This document shows positions 9,656 through 18,041 of a stretch of DNA of 64,000 nucleotides, in pieces. Position numbers and translations under genes: made by a program. The DNA comes from an uncultured Agrobacterium sp. GTDB lineage: Bacteria; Pseudomonadota; Alphaproteobacteria; Rhizobiales; Rhizobiaceae. The notes under the pieces were generated by a model. That model did not search any database. It saw nothing but the letters and a program-made list of their open reading frames with translations, and was not told the origin of the DNA. Each line of letters begins with the position of its first letter. The first letter of the stretch is position 1. Location of the stretch: the NCBI GenBank assembly GCA_913777615.1, contig CAJYTK010000011.1, forward strand, positions 1 through 64,000. The letters are read 5' to 3'.

Positions 9656-9780
9656 AACCAATGTAAGGGGAAACAACCCTTCAAGAGGTCGGCGCCCTTA
9701 GTCGACAAACAGTATTTAAAGGTGCTAATCAGGTCGACAGATCAGCGGTCGGCGCTTGGCTCGTTCCGGATGGATGCGAC

Positions 9781-11043
9781 ATGGAAAGAAACGGCTCTCA
9801 GGGGAAATGCGAAGTGCTGGTCATCGGCACCGGGATCATCGGCGTCATGTCGGCGCTCTATTTGCAAAATGCGGGCAAGTCCGTGACACTCTTGGAACGG
9901 GGCGAGATCGCACGTGGAGCAAGTGCGGGCAACGCGGGTATTCTCGCCTTTCCAGAGATCATTCCGATACCCGCCCCTGGGATCATGAAGAAAGCACCGA
10001 AGTGGCTGATCGACCCACTCGGACCATTGAGCGTTCCTCCAGCCTATGCTCACAGGATCGCACCCTGGTTATGGCGCTTCTGGAAAGCCAGCTCTCCACG
10101 CATGTTCGAACATGGCATGCGGGTCCAAACAAGGATGATGGCGCTTGCCGCAAAAGAAATGCAGCATGTCGCCGCGATGCCGGAGCTGTCGTCTTTCATC
10201 TCCAACACCGGAACGCTCGATCTTTACGACAGCGTAACGAGCTTCGACGCGTCGAGCCACCACTGGGAAGAGAAGGCAAAAGCGGGCTTCGTCTTTTCCA
10301 GAATTCAGCGTAACGAGATCGACGAGTTGCAGCCAGGCCTTGCCCCGCAATTCAAACACGCGATCTACACACCCTCCGGTTCGCAGGTCGGCGACCCGCA
10401 CGAATTTACCAAAGCCATTGCCGAACTGGTTATTGCACGTGGTGCGAGCTTCAGAAAGGGTGAAACAGTCCGGATTCAAACCGTCGGTGAAAGCACCATC
10501 GTTACACTCGCCAATGGCGATAAGATCGATGCCGACAAGGTCATCCTCGCCGCCGGTGCATGGTCGAAGCCACTCGCGGCTTCTCTTGGCAATACGGTTC
10601 CTCTGGAAACCGAGCGTGGCTACAACACGACCCTGCCTGCCGGTAGCTTTGATCTGAAACGCCAGATCTACTTCAACGACCACGCCTTCGTCGTCACCCC
10701 GCTGTCGAGTGGGGTACGCGTCGGAGGTGCCGTCGAACTCGGCGGTCTCGACCTGCCGCCAAACTTCCGTCGCTCCGAAGCGATGTTGAAAAAAGCAAGC
10801 AGCTTCCTGCCGGGCTTAAAAACCGAAGGCGGTCAGCAATGGATGGGGTTCCGCCCCTCGCTACCCGATACTCTGCCAATTATCGGACCATCGCGTGCGA
10901 CGCGTTCGGTCATCTACGCTTTCGGCCACGGCCATCTTGGTCTGACGCAATCGGCAGCAACGGCCCGCCTTGTCACCGAACTGGTTTGCGAGCGCGATAC
11001 GTCGGTCCCTGTCGATCCCTTCCGCGCCAACCGCTTCTCTTGA
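9781..11043 (+). CDS. FAD-dependent D-amino-acid dehydrogenase family oxidoreductase (DadA-like)
   Basis: This 420-residue flavoprotein belongs to the DAO/DadA group, which oxidises D-amino acids or related secondary amines to imino acids and passes electrons to the respiratory chain. The Rossmann FAD motif is VLVIGTGIIGVMSALYLQ at residues about 12-30, followed by LLERGEIARGASAGNAG; the C-terminus has GFRPSLPDTLPIIGPS and FGHGHLGLTQSAATA, both typical of DadA. The DAO family includes D-hydroxyproline dehydrogenases, and no racemase or epimerase is next door, so the substrate is unknown. The ATG at 9781 has only a weak ribosome-binding site; a GTG at 9814 would cut into the start of the FAD fold and is less likely. 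Confidence 0.88.
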   Translation: MERNGSQGKCEVLVIGTGIIGVMSALYLQNAGKSVTLLERGEIARGASAGNAGILAFPEIIPIPAPGIMKKAPKWLIDPLGPLSVPPAYAHRIAPWLWRFWKASSPRMFEHGMRVQTRMMALAAKEMQHVAAMPELSSFISNTGTLDLYDSVTSFDASSHHWEEKAKAGFVFSRIQRNEIDELQPGLAPQFKHAIYTPSGSQVGDPHEFTKAIAELVIARGASFRKGETVRIQTVGESTIVTLANGDKIDADKVILAAGAWSKPLAASLGNTVPLETERGYNTTLPAGSFDLKRQIYFNDHAFVVTPLSSGVRVGGAVELGGLDLPPNFRRSEAMLKKASSFLPGLKTEGGQQWMGFRPSLPDTLPIIGPSRATRSVIYAFGHGHLGLTQSAATARLVTELVCERDTSVPVDPFRANRFS

Positions 11044-11052
11044 CCTCGACGC

Positions 11053-11084
11053 AAAAAGGCCCGCTTCGACAGCGGGCCTCTCAT
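11053..11084. terminator. bidirectional terminator between the DadA-like gene and the ABC operon
   Basis: A perfect 9-bp stem (AGGCCCGCT at 11057-11065, AGCGGGCCT at 11071-11079) encloses a 5-base loop. The minus strand continues into five T residues, a good intrinsic terminator for the ABC operon; the plus strand continues into TCTCATCATT, weaker but serviceable for the flavoenzyme gene. Confidence 0.9.
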
Positions 11085-11101
11085 CATTCCCTTCGATAAA
11101 A

Positions 11102-12049
11102 TCAGAACGGCGAATCGGGGAAGTAGAAGTCCTTCGCGTTGTCCTTCGTCACCAGCGTGGCATCCAGGATATAGGTGCCGCGGACTGGAACCTGATCGTA
11201 GAAATTGGCAGCGGTCAGTTCCATGGCGGTTGCCACCATCGACGGCGGATAGAGAACGTCGACCGGGATCATCTTGTCGCCGTCCATGACCTTCTTGATC
11301 ATGTCCTTGGAGCCTGCGCCGGCAACGACGTATTTGATGTCGGTGCGCTTGGCCTGCTCGATGGCCTGAAGAACGCCGACTGCCATGTCGTCATCCTGAC
11401 ACCATACAACGTCGATCTTCGGATATTTGGTCAGATAGTCCTGCATGACCTTGAAAGCGTCGTCGCGGTTCCAGTTGCCGAACTGGCGGTCCAGAACCTT
11501 CACTTTCGAGCCGGCAATACCCTTGTCGAAGCCGTCCTGCCGCTGCTGATCGATCGGAATCGGCAGACCGCGAATGATCACGACCTCTGCATCGGGCGTC
11601 TTTTCGGCGATGTACTTGCCGGCAACTTCACCAAGCGCCGGATTATTACCAGCGACATAGAGGTCGCGCACGGTGTCGTCGTTCACGCTCGGTGCGCGGT
11701 CGACAAGCGCCACGAACTTGCCGTTGCCTTTGACTTCCTTGATGGCGTTGACCAGCGGATCCGGGTCGGACGGCAGGATGACCAGCGCATCGATGCCCTG
11801 GGTCTCGAGATCCTGCACCGCATTCGCCTGGGTTGCGGCATCCGGCGATGTCTTGACGATTACGTTCAGGCCCGGATGCTCCTGCATCAGAAGCTTTGCA
11901 ACGCGCTCAGCGTGAAACACGACGCCCGATGTCCAGCCATGGTCGGCGGCCGGGATCGAGACGCCGATCGTTACCTTCTTGTCTTCGGCATGTGCTGCCC
12001 CTGCCAACGCCACCATGGCGACAGCCATTCCCAACAGTCTTTTACGCAT
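11102..12049 (-). CDS. sugar ABC transporter periplasmic substrate-binding protein (ribose/RbsB class)
   Basis: This 315-residue protein starts with a signal peptide (MRKRLLGMAVAMVALAGAAHA) and continues as a type I periplasmic binding fold (VTIGVSIPAADHGWTSGVVF, DALVILPSDPDPLV, VWCQDDDMAVGVLQAI). It captures a sugar in the periplasm for the permease and ATPase encoded just upstream. The ATG at 12049 is preceded by GGGAGGAAG; an upstream in-frame start would put residues before the signal peptide. Gene order on the minus strand is ATPase, permease, binding protein. The Asp-Trp-Arg pattern of the ligand pocket fits a pentose, hexose or polyol, but I cannot name the ligand. Confidence 0.93.
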   Translation of the reverse strand: MRKRLLGMAVAMVALAGAAHAEDKKVTIGVSIPAADHGWTSGVVFHAERVAKLLMQEHPGLNVIVKTSPDAATQANAVQDLETQGIDALVILPSDPDPLVNAIKEVKGNGKFVALVDRAPSVNDDTVRDLYVAGNNPALGEVAGKYIAEKTPDAEVVIIRGLPIPIDQQRQDGFDKGIAGSKVKVLDRQFGNWNRDDAFKVMQDYLTKYPKIDVVWCQDDDMAVGVLQAIEQAKRTDIKYVVAGAGSKDMIKKVMDGDKMIPVDVLYPPSMVATAMELTAANFYDQVPVRGTYILDATLVTKDNAKDFYFPDSPF

Positions 12050-12174
12050 GTGTCTTCCTCCCACAAGATAAGGTCTCATTCCTGAAGCCGGGCGACCTCA
12101 AAGCCCGGTATTTCTTGAGCACCGCCAGTCCGACCGGACACATTCGGCGGCGCTCCAAGATTCTGTGATCCGCA

Positions 12175-13194
12175 TTAGCGCTGACGCATCAGCGAACGCT
12201 GTACCAACATGGCGATGATGATGATCGCACCCTGAATGGCGCCAATCAGATACTCACTGATGAAGTTTGAGAGCAGCATGATATTGCCGACGAGTTCGAG
12301 AATGAACGCTCCGCAGATCGTTCCCCAAACGCGACCTGCTCCGCCCTTCAGCGCTGTGCCGCCGACAACGACCGCAGTGATCGCCTGCAACTCCCACATC
12401 ATTCCGGTCGTGGCAGATGTCGATCCTAGGCGTGGCACGTAGAGAAGAACGGCAATGGCAACACAAAGCCCCTGGATGACGAAGGCAATGGTGCGAACCC
12501 GGTTGACGGCGACGCCGGAATACTTGGCAACGTCGCGGTTCGATCCCACCGCCGTTACATGCCGCCCGTAGCGTGTCCGGTAAAGAATGAAGGCAGCGAT
12601 CGCCGTCACCGCGAGGATGACGATGATCGGAACAGGCACTCCGAAAATCGTGCCGAAATAGGCCGGGCGATACATGCTCTGTAATTGCGGTTCGCGCAAG
12701 GTAATGGCTCCGCCTTGCGATAGCCATGTGGTCAAACCACGATAGACGCCCATCGTCCCGAGTGTGGCGATGAAAGGCTCGATCTTGCCGACCGTGGTGA
12801 TCAGGCCGTTTGCCAATCCGCAAAGCGAACCGGCAATGACAGCGAACACGATTGCCGCTGCCAGCATCAGGGCAGGATCGGCAATCGCACCTGAATTCAT
12901 CAGCAGGATCATGAGGCTTGCAACAAAGGCGACCATGGAGCCGACCGACAGGTCGAGATCACCGGCCGAAATGACGAAAGTCGCACCAACGGCAATGATG
13001 GCGATGAAAGCACTTCGGGTCGCGACGTTGGCCAGATTGGTGATGCTGATGAAGTTTGGATTGACCAACGCCCCAACGATCAACAGCAACAGGAGGGCCA
13101 CAAAGGGCGCCACTGCGCGCAAGTCGACATCGCGAAAGGATCGCGAACGGCGGGCACTCTTTTCCTTGCCATCTTCACTTATGCTCATACCCAC
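12175..13194 (-). CDS. sugar ABC transporter permease (ribose/RbsC class)
   Basis: This 339-residue inner-membrane protein has about eight to ten hydrophobic segments and the family marks ISAGDLDLSVGSMVAF (residues about 88-103) and GGTALKGGAGRVWGTICGA near the C-terminus, both diagnostic of the RbsC/BPD-transp-2 family. It forms the translocation pore with the two-domain ATPase encoded 58 bp upstream. GTG at 13194 is preferred because GGAGG sits six bases before it; an ATG two codons later has a longer, poorer spacing. Downstream comes the binding-protein gene after a 125-bp gap, usual in such operons where the binding protein is made in excess. Confidence 0.93.
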   Translation of the reverse strand: MGMSISEDGKEKSARRSRSFRDVDLRAVAPFVALLLLLIVGALVNPNFISITNLANVATRSAFIAIIAVGATFVISAGDLDLSVGSMVAFVASLMILLMNSGAIADPALMLAAAIVFAVIAGSLCGLANGLITTVGKIEPFIATLGTMGVYRGLTTWLSQGGAITLREPQLQSMYRPAYFGTIFGVPVPIIVILAVTAIAAFILYRTRYGRHVTAVGSNRDVAKYSGVAVNRVRTIAFVIQGLCVAIAVLLYVPRLGSTSATTGMMWELQAITAVVVGGTALKGGAGRVWGTICGAFILELVGNIMLLSNFISEYLIGAIQGAIIIIAMLVQRSLMRQR

Positions 13195-13252
13195 AAAGGA
13201 CCTCCCGTCCTGCGATTGTTGCCCGTGCGATCTCGCTTGATCGAGTTCTGCA

Positions 13253-14773
13253 TCAGGCTGCTGCCTTTGTTTTCAATCCGGCGGCATAGCGCATGATTTC
13301 ATGCTCGTTGATCTCGTCACCCTCAAGCATGCCGACAATCCGACCTTCGCGCATCACCGCAACGCGAGTGCAAAGTCCGATGACTTCCTGCATTTCAGAG
13401 GAGACGACGATGACGGAATGACCATCGCGCGCAAGTGCCGAAATGAAGTGATATATTTGCTGCTTGGTGCCGACATCGATACCGCGTGTAGGCTCATCAA
13501 TGATGATGATTTTCGGCTCGGTCTCCATGACCTTCGCCAAAAGAAGCTTCTGCTGGTTGCCACCCGACATCCGACCGACCATCACATTGCCATCGCGCAC
13601 GCGAATATCGAAGCGCCGACGCGCCTTCTCGAGAGCTTTCGCCTCGCTGCCCGAACTGAGATAACCAAAGCGCCCATGACGATCGAGCGATTGCAGGGTG
13701 AGATTGAGGCCCATGCCGGCACCCAGCAGAAGCCCCTTGGATTTGCGGTCCTTCGTCATATAGGCAAGTCCGGCATCGATAGAGGCATGCAGATCATGCG
13801 AGGGAAGTGTAACGCCATTGGCGTCTACATCGCCCGTCTGCCTGCCCTTCAGGCCGACAATCGCCTCCATCAGTTCCGTTCGTCCAGAGCCGATCAGACC
13901 GGAGAAGCCCAGGATTTCCCCCCTGCGCAGATCGAAACTCGCGTCCTTGACGTAGCCGGTAGAGACGCCTTTCACATTAAGAACGATCTCTTCATCCACA
14001 TCCGGCTCGCGTTTTGCCGGGTAGAGGCTAGAAAGTTCGCGCCCTACCATCAATTGCGCGATCGCCTCTCCATCCAACATCGAGGTCGGGGCGGTCTTGA
14101 CCCAATGACCGTCTCGAAGCACGGTGACCCGGTCGGTCAACTCCATCACTTCGTCGAGCTTATGTGATACGAAGACGAAGCTCGTTCCCTGATCGCGCAG
14201 CTTGCGCACCTGCTTGAACAGATAGCTGGTTTCTTCCCGTGACAGAACGGCGGTCGGCTCATCCATAAAAACGATGCGCGCTTCACGGCTGATAGCCTTG
14301 GCGATTTCCACCATCTGCTTTTCTGCAATGGAAAGGCTGGAAATCAGCGCATTCTCATCAACATGACAATTGAGAAGGTCGAGGATGCGGCGTGTTTCGG
14401 CACGCATGAATTTGCGATCGAGGACCCCGAAGCGAGTTACCTCACGACCGAGAAAAATGCTTTCGGCAACGGTGAGGTGTTCTGCGAGATTGAACTCTTG
14501 ATGGATAATGACAATGCCAAGAGCTTCGGCTGCGCCGTTCGGCGGCAGCCTCACAGGCTGCCCGTCCAGAAGAATATCACCGGAGCTGGGCTGCTCGAAC
14601 CCAGACAAAACTTTGACGAGCGTGGACTTGCCTGCACCGTTTTCGCCCATCAGAGCATGGATTTCGCCCGCCCTCAGCTCAAAATTGACGCTGAACAGGA
14701 CCTGCACACCATTGAACGATTTTGAAACCCGGCGTGCGCACAGCACCGCATTGCCGTTCTCGACGGTTTCCAT
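13253..14773 (-). CDS. sugar ABC transporter ATP-binding protein (two ABC domains, RbsA class)
   Basis: This 506-residue ATPase is a fused pair of ABC domains, as usual for ribose-class importers. The first domain has Walker A GENGAGKST (about residues 45-53), signature SIAEKQMVEIAKA and Walker B IVFMDEPTA. The second has the degenerate Walker A GLIGSGRTE typical of the class, signature MSGGNQQKLLLAK and Walker B IIIIDEPTRGID. ATG 14773 follows GGAGGAG by four bases. It is the first gene of the operon, 38 bp downstream of a pair of LacI-type operators, so repression by the divergent LacI protein is very likely. Confidence 0.94.
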   Translation of the reverse strand: METVENGNAVLCARRVSKSFNGVQVLFSVNFELRAGEIHALMGENGAGKSTLVKVLSGFEQPSSGDILLDGQPVRLPPNGAAEALGIVIIHQEFNLAEHLTVAESIFLGREVTRFGVLDRKFMRAETRRILDLLNCHVDENALISSLSIAEKQMVEIAKAISREARIVFMDEPTAVLSREETSYLFKQVRKLRDQGTSFVFVSHKLDEVMELTDRVTVLRDGHWVKTAPTSMLDGEAIAQLMVGRELSSLYPAKREPDVDEEIVLNVKGVSTGYVKDASFDLRRGEILGFSGLIGSGRTELMEAIVGLKGRQTGDVDANGVTLPSHDLHASIDAGLAYMTKDRKSKGLLLGAGMGLNLTLQSLDRHGRFGYLSSGSEAKALEKARRRFDIRVRDGNVMVGRMSGGNQQKLLLAKVMETEPKIIIIDEPTRGIDVGTKQQIYHFISALARDGHSVIVVSSEMQEVIGLCTRVAVMREGRIVGMLEGDEINEHEIMRYAAGLKTKAAA

Positions 14774-14810
14774 CCCACTCCTCCATGCGGCTCCCATTCC
14801 GCTGGGTCGG

Positions 14811-14845
14811 TGTAAACCTTTACATGGACAATGTAAAGGTTTACA
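14811..14845. promoter_or_regulatory. tandem pair of LacI-type operators (15-bp perfect inverted repeat)
   Basis: Two 14-bp sites, TGTAAACCTTTACA (14811-14824) and TGTAAAGGTTTACA (14832-14845), are each near-palindromic in the LacI/GalR style and are exact reverse complements of each other, so together they make a 15-bp perfect inverted repeat with a 5-bp spacer. Their centres are 21 bp apart, two helical turns, which would put two repressor dimers on the same face. The pair lies between the ABC operon (start 14773, minus) and the divergent lacI gene (start about 14936, plus). Confidence 0.88.
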
Positions 14846-14935
14846 TTGCTTCTCGTTACACAGATGTGATCAATCCATTTGACGCAAAGCGCGGCGTGTG
14901 TAGTGTCCGGTCGCAGGCAGACCCGAGGCTTTTCT

Positions 14936-15979
14936 TTGTCCAATTCGCCACCAGCCACGATTGAAGACGTAGCCCGTATTGCGGAGGTTTCGATTGCCAC
15001 CGTGTCTCGCGCCATCCACAACCCTGAAAAGGTTGCAAACTCGACCCGGCTAAAGGTCAATCAAGCCATTGCAGTGACAGGCTACACCACCAATGCAGTG
15101 GCAAGGAGCTTGAGACTGGGGCGCTCCAATATGATCCTAGTGGTGGCGCCAGATATCGGCGATCCCAATTTCTCCAATATTCTGATTGGGTTGGAGAACG
15201 AGGCTCGCGCCCATGGATACGGTATCCTGATCGGACATACGCAGAACGATGCCCAGCGCGGTCTTGAGTATCTGAAGTTTCTCAATGCCAATCAGACCGC
15301 CGGTCTCATCCTGTTCACCGGTATTCTCCCGTTTGGACATCAGGCGATGACGGCGCGTCTTCCGCCGAGCGTTGGCGTCTTCGAGCCCATCTTCAACGGC
15401 GGCATTCCTTATGTCGGCGTGGACGATACCGCAGGCGCTCGAAAGGTGGTGGACATGCTGATTGCCGAGGGACATGAGCACATCGCCTTCATCGGCGATT
15501 CGCGCGTTCGCCTCGCCTATATGCGCAGGCGCGCAGGCTTCGACGAGGGCATGGACGCCGCGGGCTTGGCGAAGAGCAACCGCATGATATTGGAAGGCGA
15601 CGGCACGCTGGAAAGCGGGCGGCTTGCCGTGGAACAGCTTTTCATGCGCGACAAGTTGCCGACAGCCTTCATGTGTGTCAACGATCAGACGGCTATCGGG
15701 GTCATGATCGGCCTGTCTGCACGTGGCTATGATGTGCCTGCGGATTTTTCGGTGACGGGCTTTGACGACATTCCGCAAGCCGTCTTCATGTCGCCGCCGC
15801 TCACCACCATTCGCCAGCCCCGCAGCGCGATCGGTAAGCATGCTATGGCGCTTCTCTTGCAACTCCTCAACAATGAGGAGCCGGCGCAGTCGGACATCCT
15901 GCTGACGCCTGATCTTGTCGTCAGAAATTCTGTGGCGGCGCCATCAAGGCGCGGCCAGAGGCCGCGCGACAGAAGCTGA
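14936..15979 (+). CDS. LacI-family transcriptional regulator of the adjacent ABC sugar operon
   Basis: This protein of about 347 residues begins with a LacI helix-turn-helix (TIEDVARIAEVSIATVSRAI, residues about 8-27) and continues as a periplasmic-binding-like ligand domain (ILVVAPDIGDPNFSNILIG, HEHIAFIGDSRVRLAYMRRR, FMCVNDQTAIGVMIGL, SVTGFDDIP). It is divergent from the ribose-class ABC operon and faces the tandem operators, so it very probably represses that operon until a sugar binds. The start is uncertain: there is no suitable ATG. TTG 14936 with CGAGG upstream gives a normal N-terminus; a GTG at 14903 or TTG at 14879 would extend it. Confidence 0.9.
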   Translation: MSNSPPATIEDVARIAEVSIATVSRAIHNPEKVANSTRLKVNQAIAVTGYTTNAVARSLRLGRSNMILVVAPDIGDPNFSNILIGLENEARAHGYGILIGHTQNDAQRGLEYLKFLNANQTAGLILFTGILPFGHQAMTARLPPSVGVFEPIFNGGIPYVGVDDTAGARKVVDMLIAEGHEHIAFIGDSRVRLAYMRRRAGFDEGMDAAGLAKSNRMILEGDGTLESGRLAVEQLFMRDKLPTAFMCVNDQTAIGVMIGLSARGYDVPADFSVTGFDDIPQAVFMSPPLTTIRQPRSAIGKHAMALLLQLLNNEEPAQSDILLTPDLVVRNSVAAPSRRGQRPRDRS

Positions 15980-15998
15980 TCAAAAAGGCCGCTGATAT

Positions 15999-16268
15999 TT
16001 AGTAAGTATCCCGGCGCGCAGCTTCTTCGGTTTGGGATTGCGCCCAAAGCGTTGTCTGGACAGCGTTCTGAAACTCCATCACCTCTTCACGCATGGCTGT
16101 CTCGTCGTAGCCCAACTCCGTCAAATGCGCGGCGAGCGCACGGCATTCATCCCGCCAGAACCGGTTCGCCTGATCCCCATGAAGGGTCTCCAGCATATCA
16201 GCGCAACGCTGAATATCGCGCAGACGGTTTTTGACGGGAAACGCAATTACTTCTGAACGCTTGGTCAC
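15999..16268 (-). CDS. small conserved rhizobial protein, possibly DUF6074-like
   Basis: This 89-residue, mostly helical, charged protein starts with the pattern SEVIAFPVKNRLRDIQRCADML and ends with a segment rich in Glu, Gln and Ala. The VIAFP opening followed by a basic helix recalls the small DUF6074-type proteins common in Rhizobiaceae; I make that match from memory and hold it loosely. GTG at 16268 is preceded by AGGTG. It is convergent with the lacI gene (19 bp apart) and its 5' end faces the exoX promoter region. No function can be proposed. Confidence 0.6.
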   Translation of the reverse strand: MTKRSEVIAFPVKNRLRDIQRCADMLETLHGDQANRFWRDECRALAAHLTELGYDETAMREEVMEFQNAVQTTLWAQSQTEEAARRDTY

Positions 16269-16610
16269 ACATACACCTGACAGCTTGAGAATCGGTTCCC
16301 AAGTTTTACGGTCTACATAGTTAACGAAGTCTGGAGAGGTCGAGCGGAACGGGTTATCGGCAACTCGACGTCACGTTTTGCTCAGGATTCCCGTCAAGGG
16401 CGATTGCCTGAGGTCGCATCCTCCGATGTGAAAATATCCTTGTTGAGCATATTTTTACCCTGAAACCTTACCTGAATTTCATGTTCGGCGGGGTATTTGA
16501 GCCTATTACTTGGTTGAAACGATGCCAATTTGCCCATATATTTTATGGAAAAAGAACAGATGAAAAATTGTAGCCCGCAAAGCGGGGTGACATCAGGCGA
16601 GGAGAGAGAC
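16269..16610. other. 342-bp upstream region of exoX
   Basis: This AT-rich stretch separates the small minus-strand gene from exoX. It contains TGAATTTCAT at 16473-16482, close to the palindrome upstream of exoH (ATGAAATTTCAT), and a short imperfect hairpin at about 16572-16586 just before the exoX ribosome-binding site. In S. meliloti exoY lies next to exoX; here no exoY reading frame is present on either strand. Confidence 0.5.
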
Positions 16611-16901
16611 ATGTACGCGCCCCGCGTTTTCGTCAGCATGATCTGCGCCTTGCTGGTGTTCGCGGTGGCGACATATTGGATCCATGGCTCCTTCTACACG
16701 ACGTTGATCCAGACGGCCATCTCGCTTGTCATCATTCAGATATTCTACTTCATCGGTGTCGTGTTTATGGTATCGCGCGAGAAGAAGCGCATGCGCAAGA
16801 CACTCGAATTTCAGAAAGATCGGCCTGCTTCAGCCGACCAGGCAGGCCCGGAAGCCATACCGGCCGTCAGTCGTCATCGCCCGACGCTAAAAGACATCTG
16901 A
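16611..16901 (+). CDS. exoX: exopolysaccharide production repressor ExoX
   Basis: This 96-residue membrane protein has two hydrophobic segments (about residues 6-25 and 30-53) followed by a basic stretch (REKKRMRKT) and a polar tail. Size, MYAPR-type start, topology and genomic position next to exoU match ExoX, the small inhibitor that lowers succinoglycan synthesis when in excess over the priming transferase ExoY. The ATG at 16611 follows GGAGAG; an in-frame ATG further upstream (16530) is rejected because it gives a charged leader not seen in the family. ExoX acts at the inner membrane, probably by protein contact. Its usual partner gene exoY is not adjacent. Confidence 0.85.
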   Translation: MYAPRVFVSMICALLVFAVATYWIHGSFYTTLIQTAISLVIIQIFYFIGVVFMVSREKKRMRKTLEFQKDRPASADQAGPEAIPAVSRHRPTLKDI

Positions 16902-17027
16902 CTGCGCTCACCTCCTGAAGCGTTTTGAATATATTTCGCAGGTGCGAAATAGCACTTCCCTCTCCTCATCCCTGCCATGTTTTCTCTCCAGTAATCATGT
17001 CGAATGCTGAAGAACGGGAGCGAAGTC

Positions 17028-18017
17028 GTGGGCTCACAATCCATCTGCGTCATCATTGCAGCTAAAAATGCGTCATCGACGATCGCAGAGGCGATCCGAT
17101 CAGCGCTGGTGGAGCCGGAAGTCTCGGAGGTCGTCGTCATCGATGATGCATCCACGGACGACACGTTTCAGGTTGCCAAGCAATGCGATGACGCAACGGG
17201 GCGACTAGTCGTTGAGCGCTTCGATATCAATCGTGGCCCTTCCGCCGCACGCAATCATGCGATCGGAATTTCCTCGGCGCCGCTGATCAGCATTCTCGAC
17301 GCGGACGATTTTTTCTTCAAGGGGCGCTTTGCCGCAATGGTGGAGAAGGACGACTGGGATCTGGTGGCAGACAATATAGCCTTCATTCAGCAAGGGTCAC
17401 CTTCGGCAACCGGTATCACTCCCCGTCGCTTTGCCCCCCAGCATCACTTCCTGACGCTCACCGAATTTGTAAAGGGAAATATTTCCACAAGAGGAATTGA
17501 GCGCGGTGAAACCGGCTTTCTGAAACCCGTCATCCGCCGATCGTTTCTCGACCAGCACCAGCTTCGCTATGACGACGCCCTGCGTCTTGGTGAGGATTAC
17601 GAACTCTACGTTCGGGCACTTGCCTCAGGTGCGCGATACAAAGTTATCCACAATTGCGGTTACGGTGCCATCGTGCGCGGCAATTCCTTGAGCGGACGAC
17701 ACAGCACACAGGATCTCAGGCGTCTCTATGAGGCCGATCGCAAGATTCTCGCCGACTACGCTCTGTCGGAAGAGGAACAATCGGCGCTGAGGGAGCATGA
17801 GCGGCACATTCGGGAGAAGTTCGAATTGCGGGATTTCCTCGACGCCAAATCACAGCGTGGCTTGGGCGGCGCCATGGTTCATGCATTGTGGCGCCTTCCC
17901 GCCGTTCCTGCCATCACCAACGGGATTTGGCACGACAAGACAGCACGCTTGCGCAAGAAGCCCGCTCAGCCCGCCGATATTCGTTATCTTCTGAAAGGAA
18001 CGCCGCTGTCTTCCTGA
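17028..18017 (+). CDS. exoU: succinoglycan glucosyltransferase ExoU
   Basis: This GT2 glycosyltransferase (about 329 residues) has the usual nucleotide-sugar fold: CVIIAAKNASSTIAEAIRSA at the N-terminus, VVVIDDASTDDT, and the metal-binding SILDADDFF. In succinoglycan assembly ExoU adds the fifth glucose, a side-chain beta-1,6 residue, on the cytoplasmic face of the membrane. Identity rests on family plus position between exoX and exoV. GTG 17028 is chosen because GGGAG lies seven bases upstream; ATG 17004 is possible but lacks a binding site. A terminator overlaps the last codons. Confidence 0.85.
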   Translation: MGSQSICVIIAAKNASSTIAEAIRSALVEPEVSEVVVIDDASTDDTFQVAKQCDDATGRLVVERFDINRGPSAARNHAIGISSAPLISILDADDFFFKGRFAAMVEKDDWDLVADNIAFIQQGSPSATGITPRRFAPQHHFLTLTEFVKGNISTRGIERGETGFLKPVIRRSFLDQHQLRYDDALRLGEDYELYVRALASGARYKVIHNCGYGAIVRGNSLSGRHSTQDLRRLYEADRKILADYALSEEEQSALREHERHIREKFELRDFLDAKSQRGLGGAMVHALWRLPAVPAITNGIWHDKTARLRKKPAQPADIRYLLKGTPLSS

Positions 18018-18037
18018 TGGAAAAAGCGGCGTTTTTT
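17999..18037 (+). terminator. intrinsic terminator overlapping the exoU 3' end
   Basis: AACGCCGCT (17999-18007, inside the last exoU codons) pairs perfectly with AGCGGCGTT (18025-18033) across a 17-base loop that contains the exoU stop codon; six T residues run through 18032-18037. It separates exoU from the convergent exoVW unit. Confidence 0.8.
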
Positions 18038-18041
18038 CGTC

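Noticed and set aside
9687-9755. Repeated GTCGAC (9701 and 9733) and GGTCGGCGC words before the DadA-like gene
   Set aside because: The repeats are short and unevenly spaced; I could not make an operator or attachment site from them.
15949-15967. GCGCGGCC / GGCCGCGC hairpin at the end of lacI
   Set aside because: The stem is perfect but the loop is three bases, it is inside coding sequence and no T-tract follows, so I did not call a terminator.
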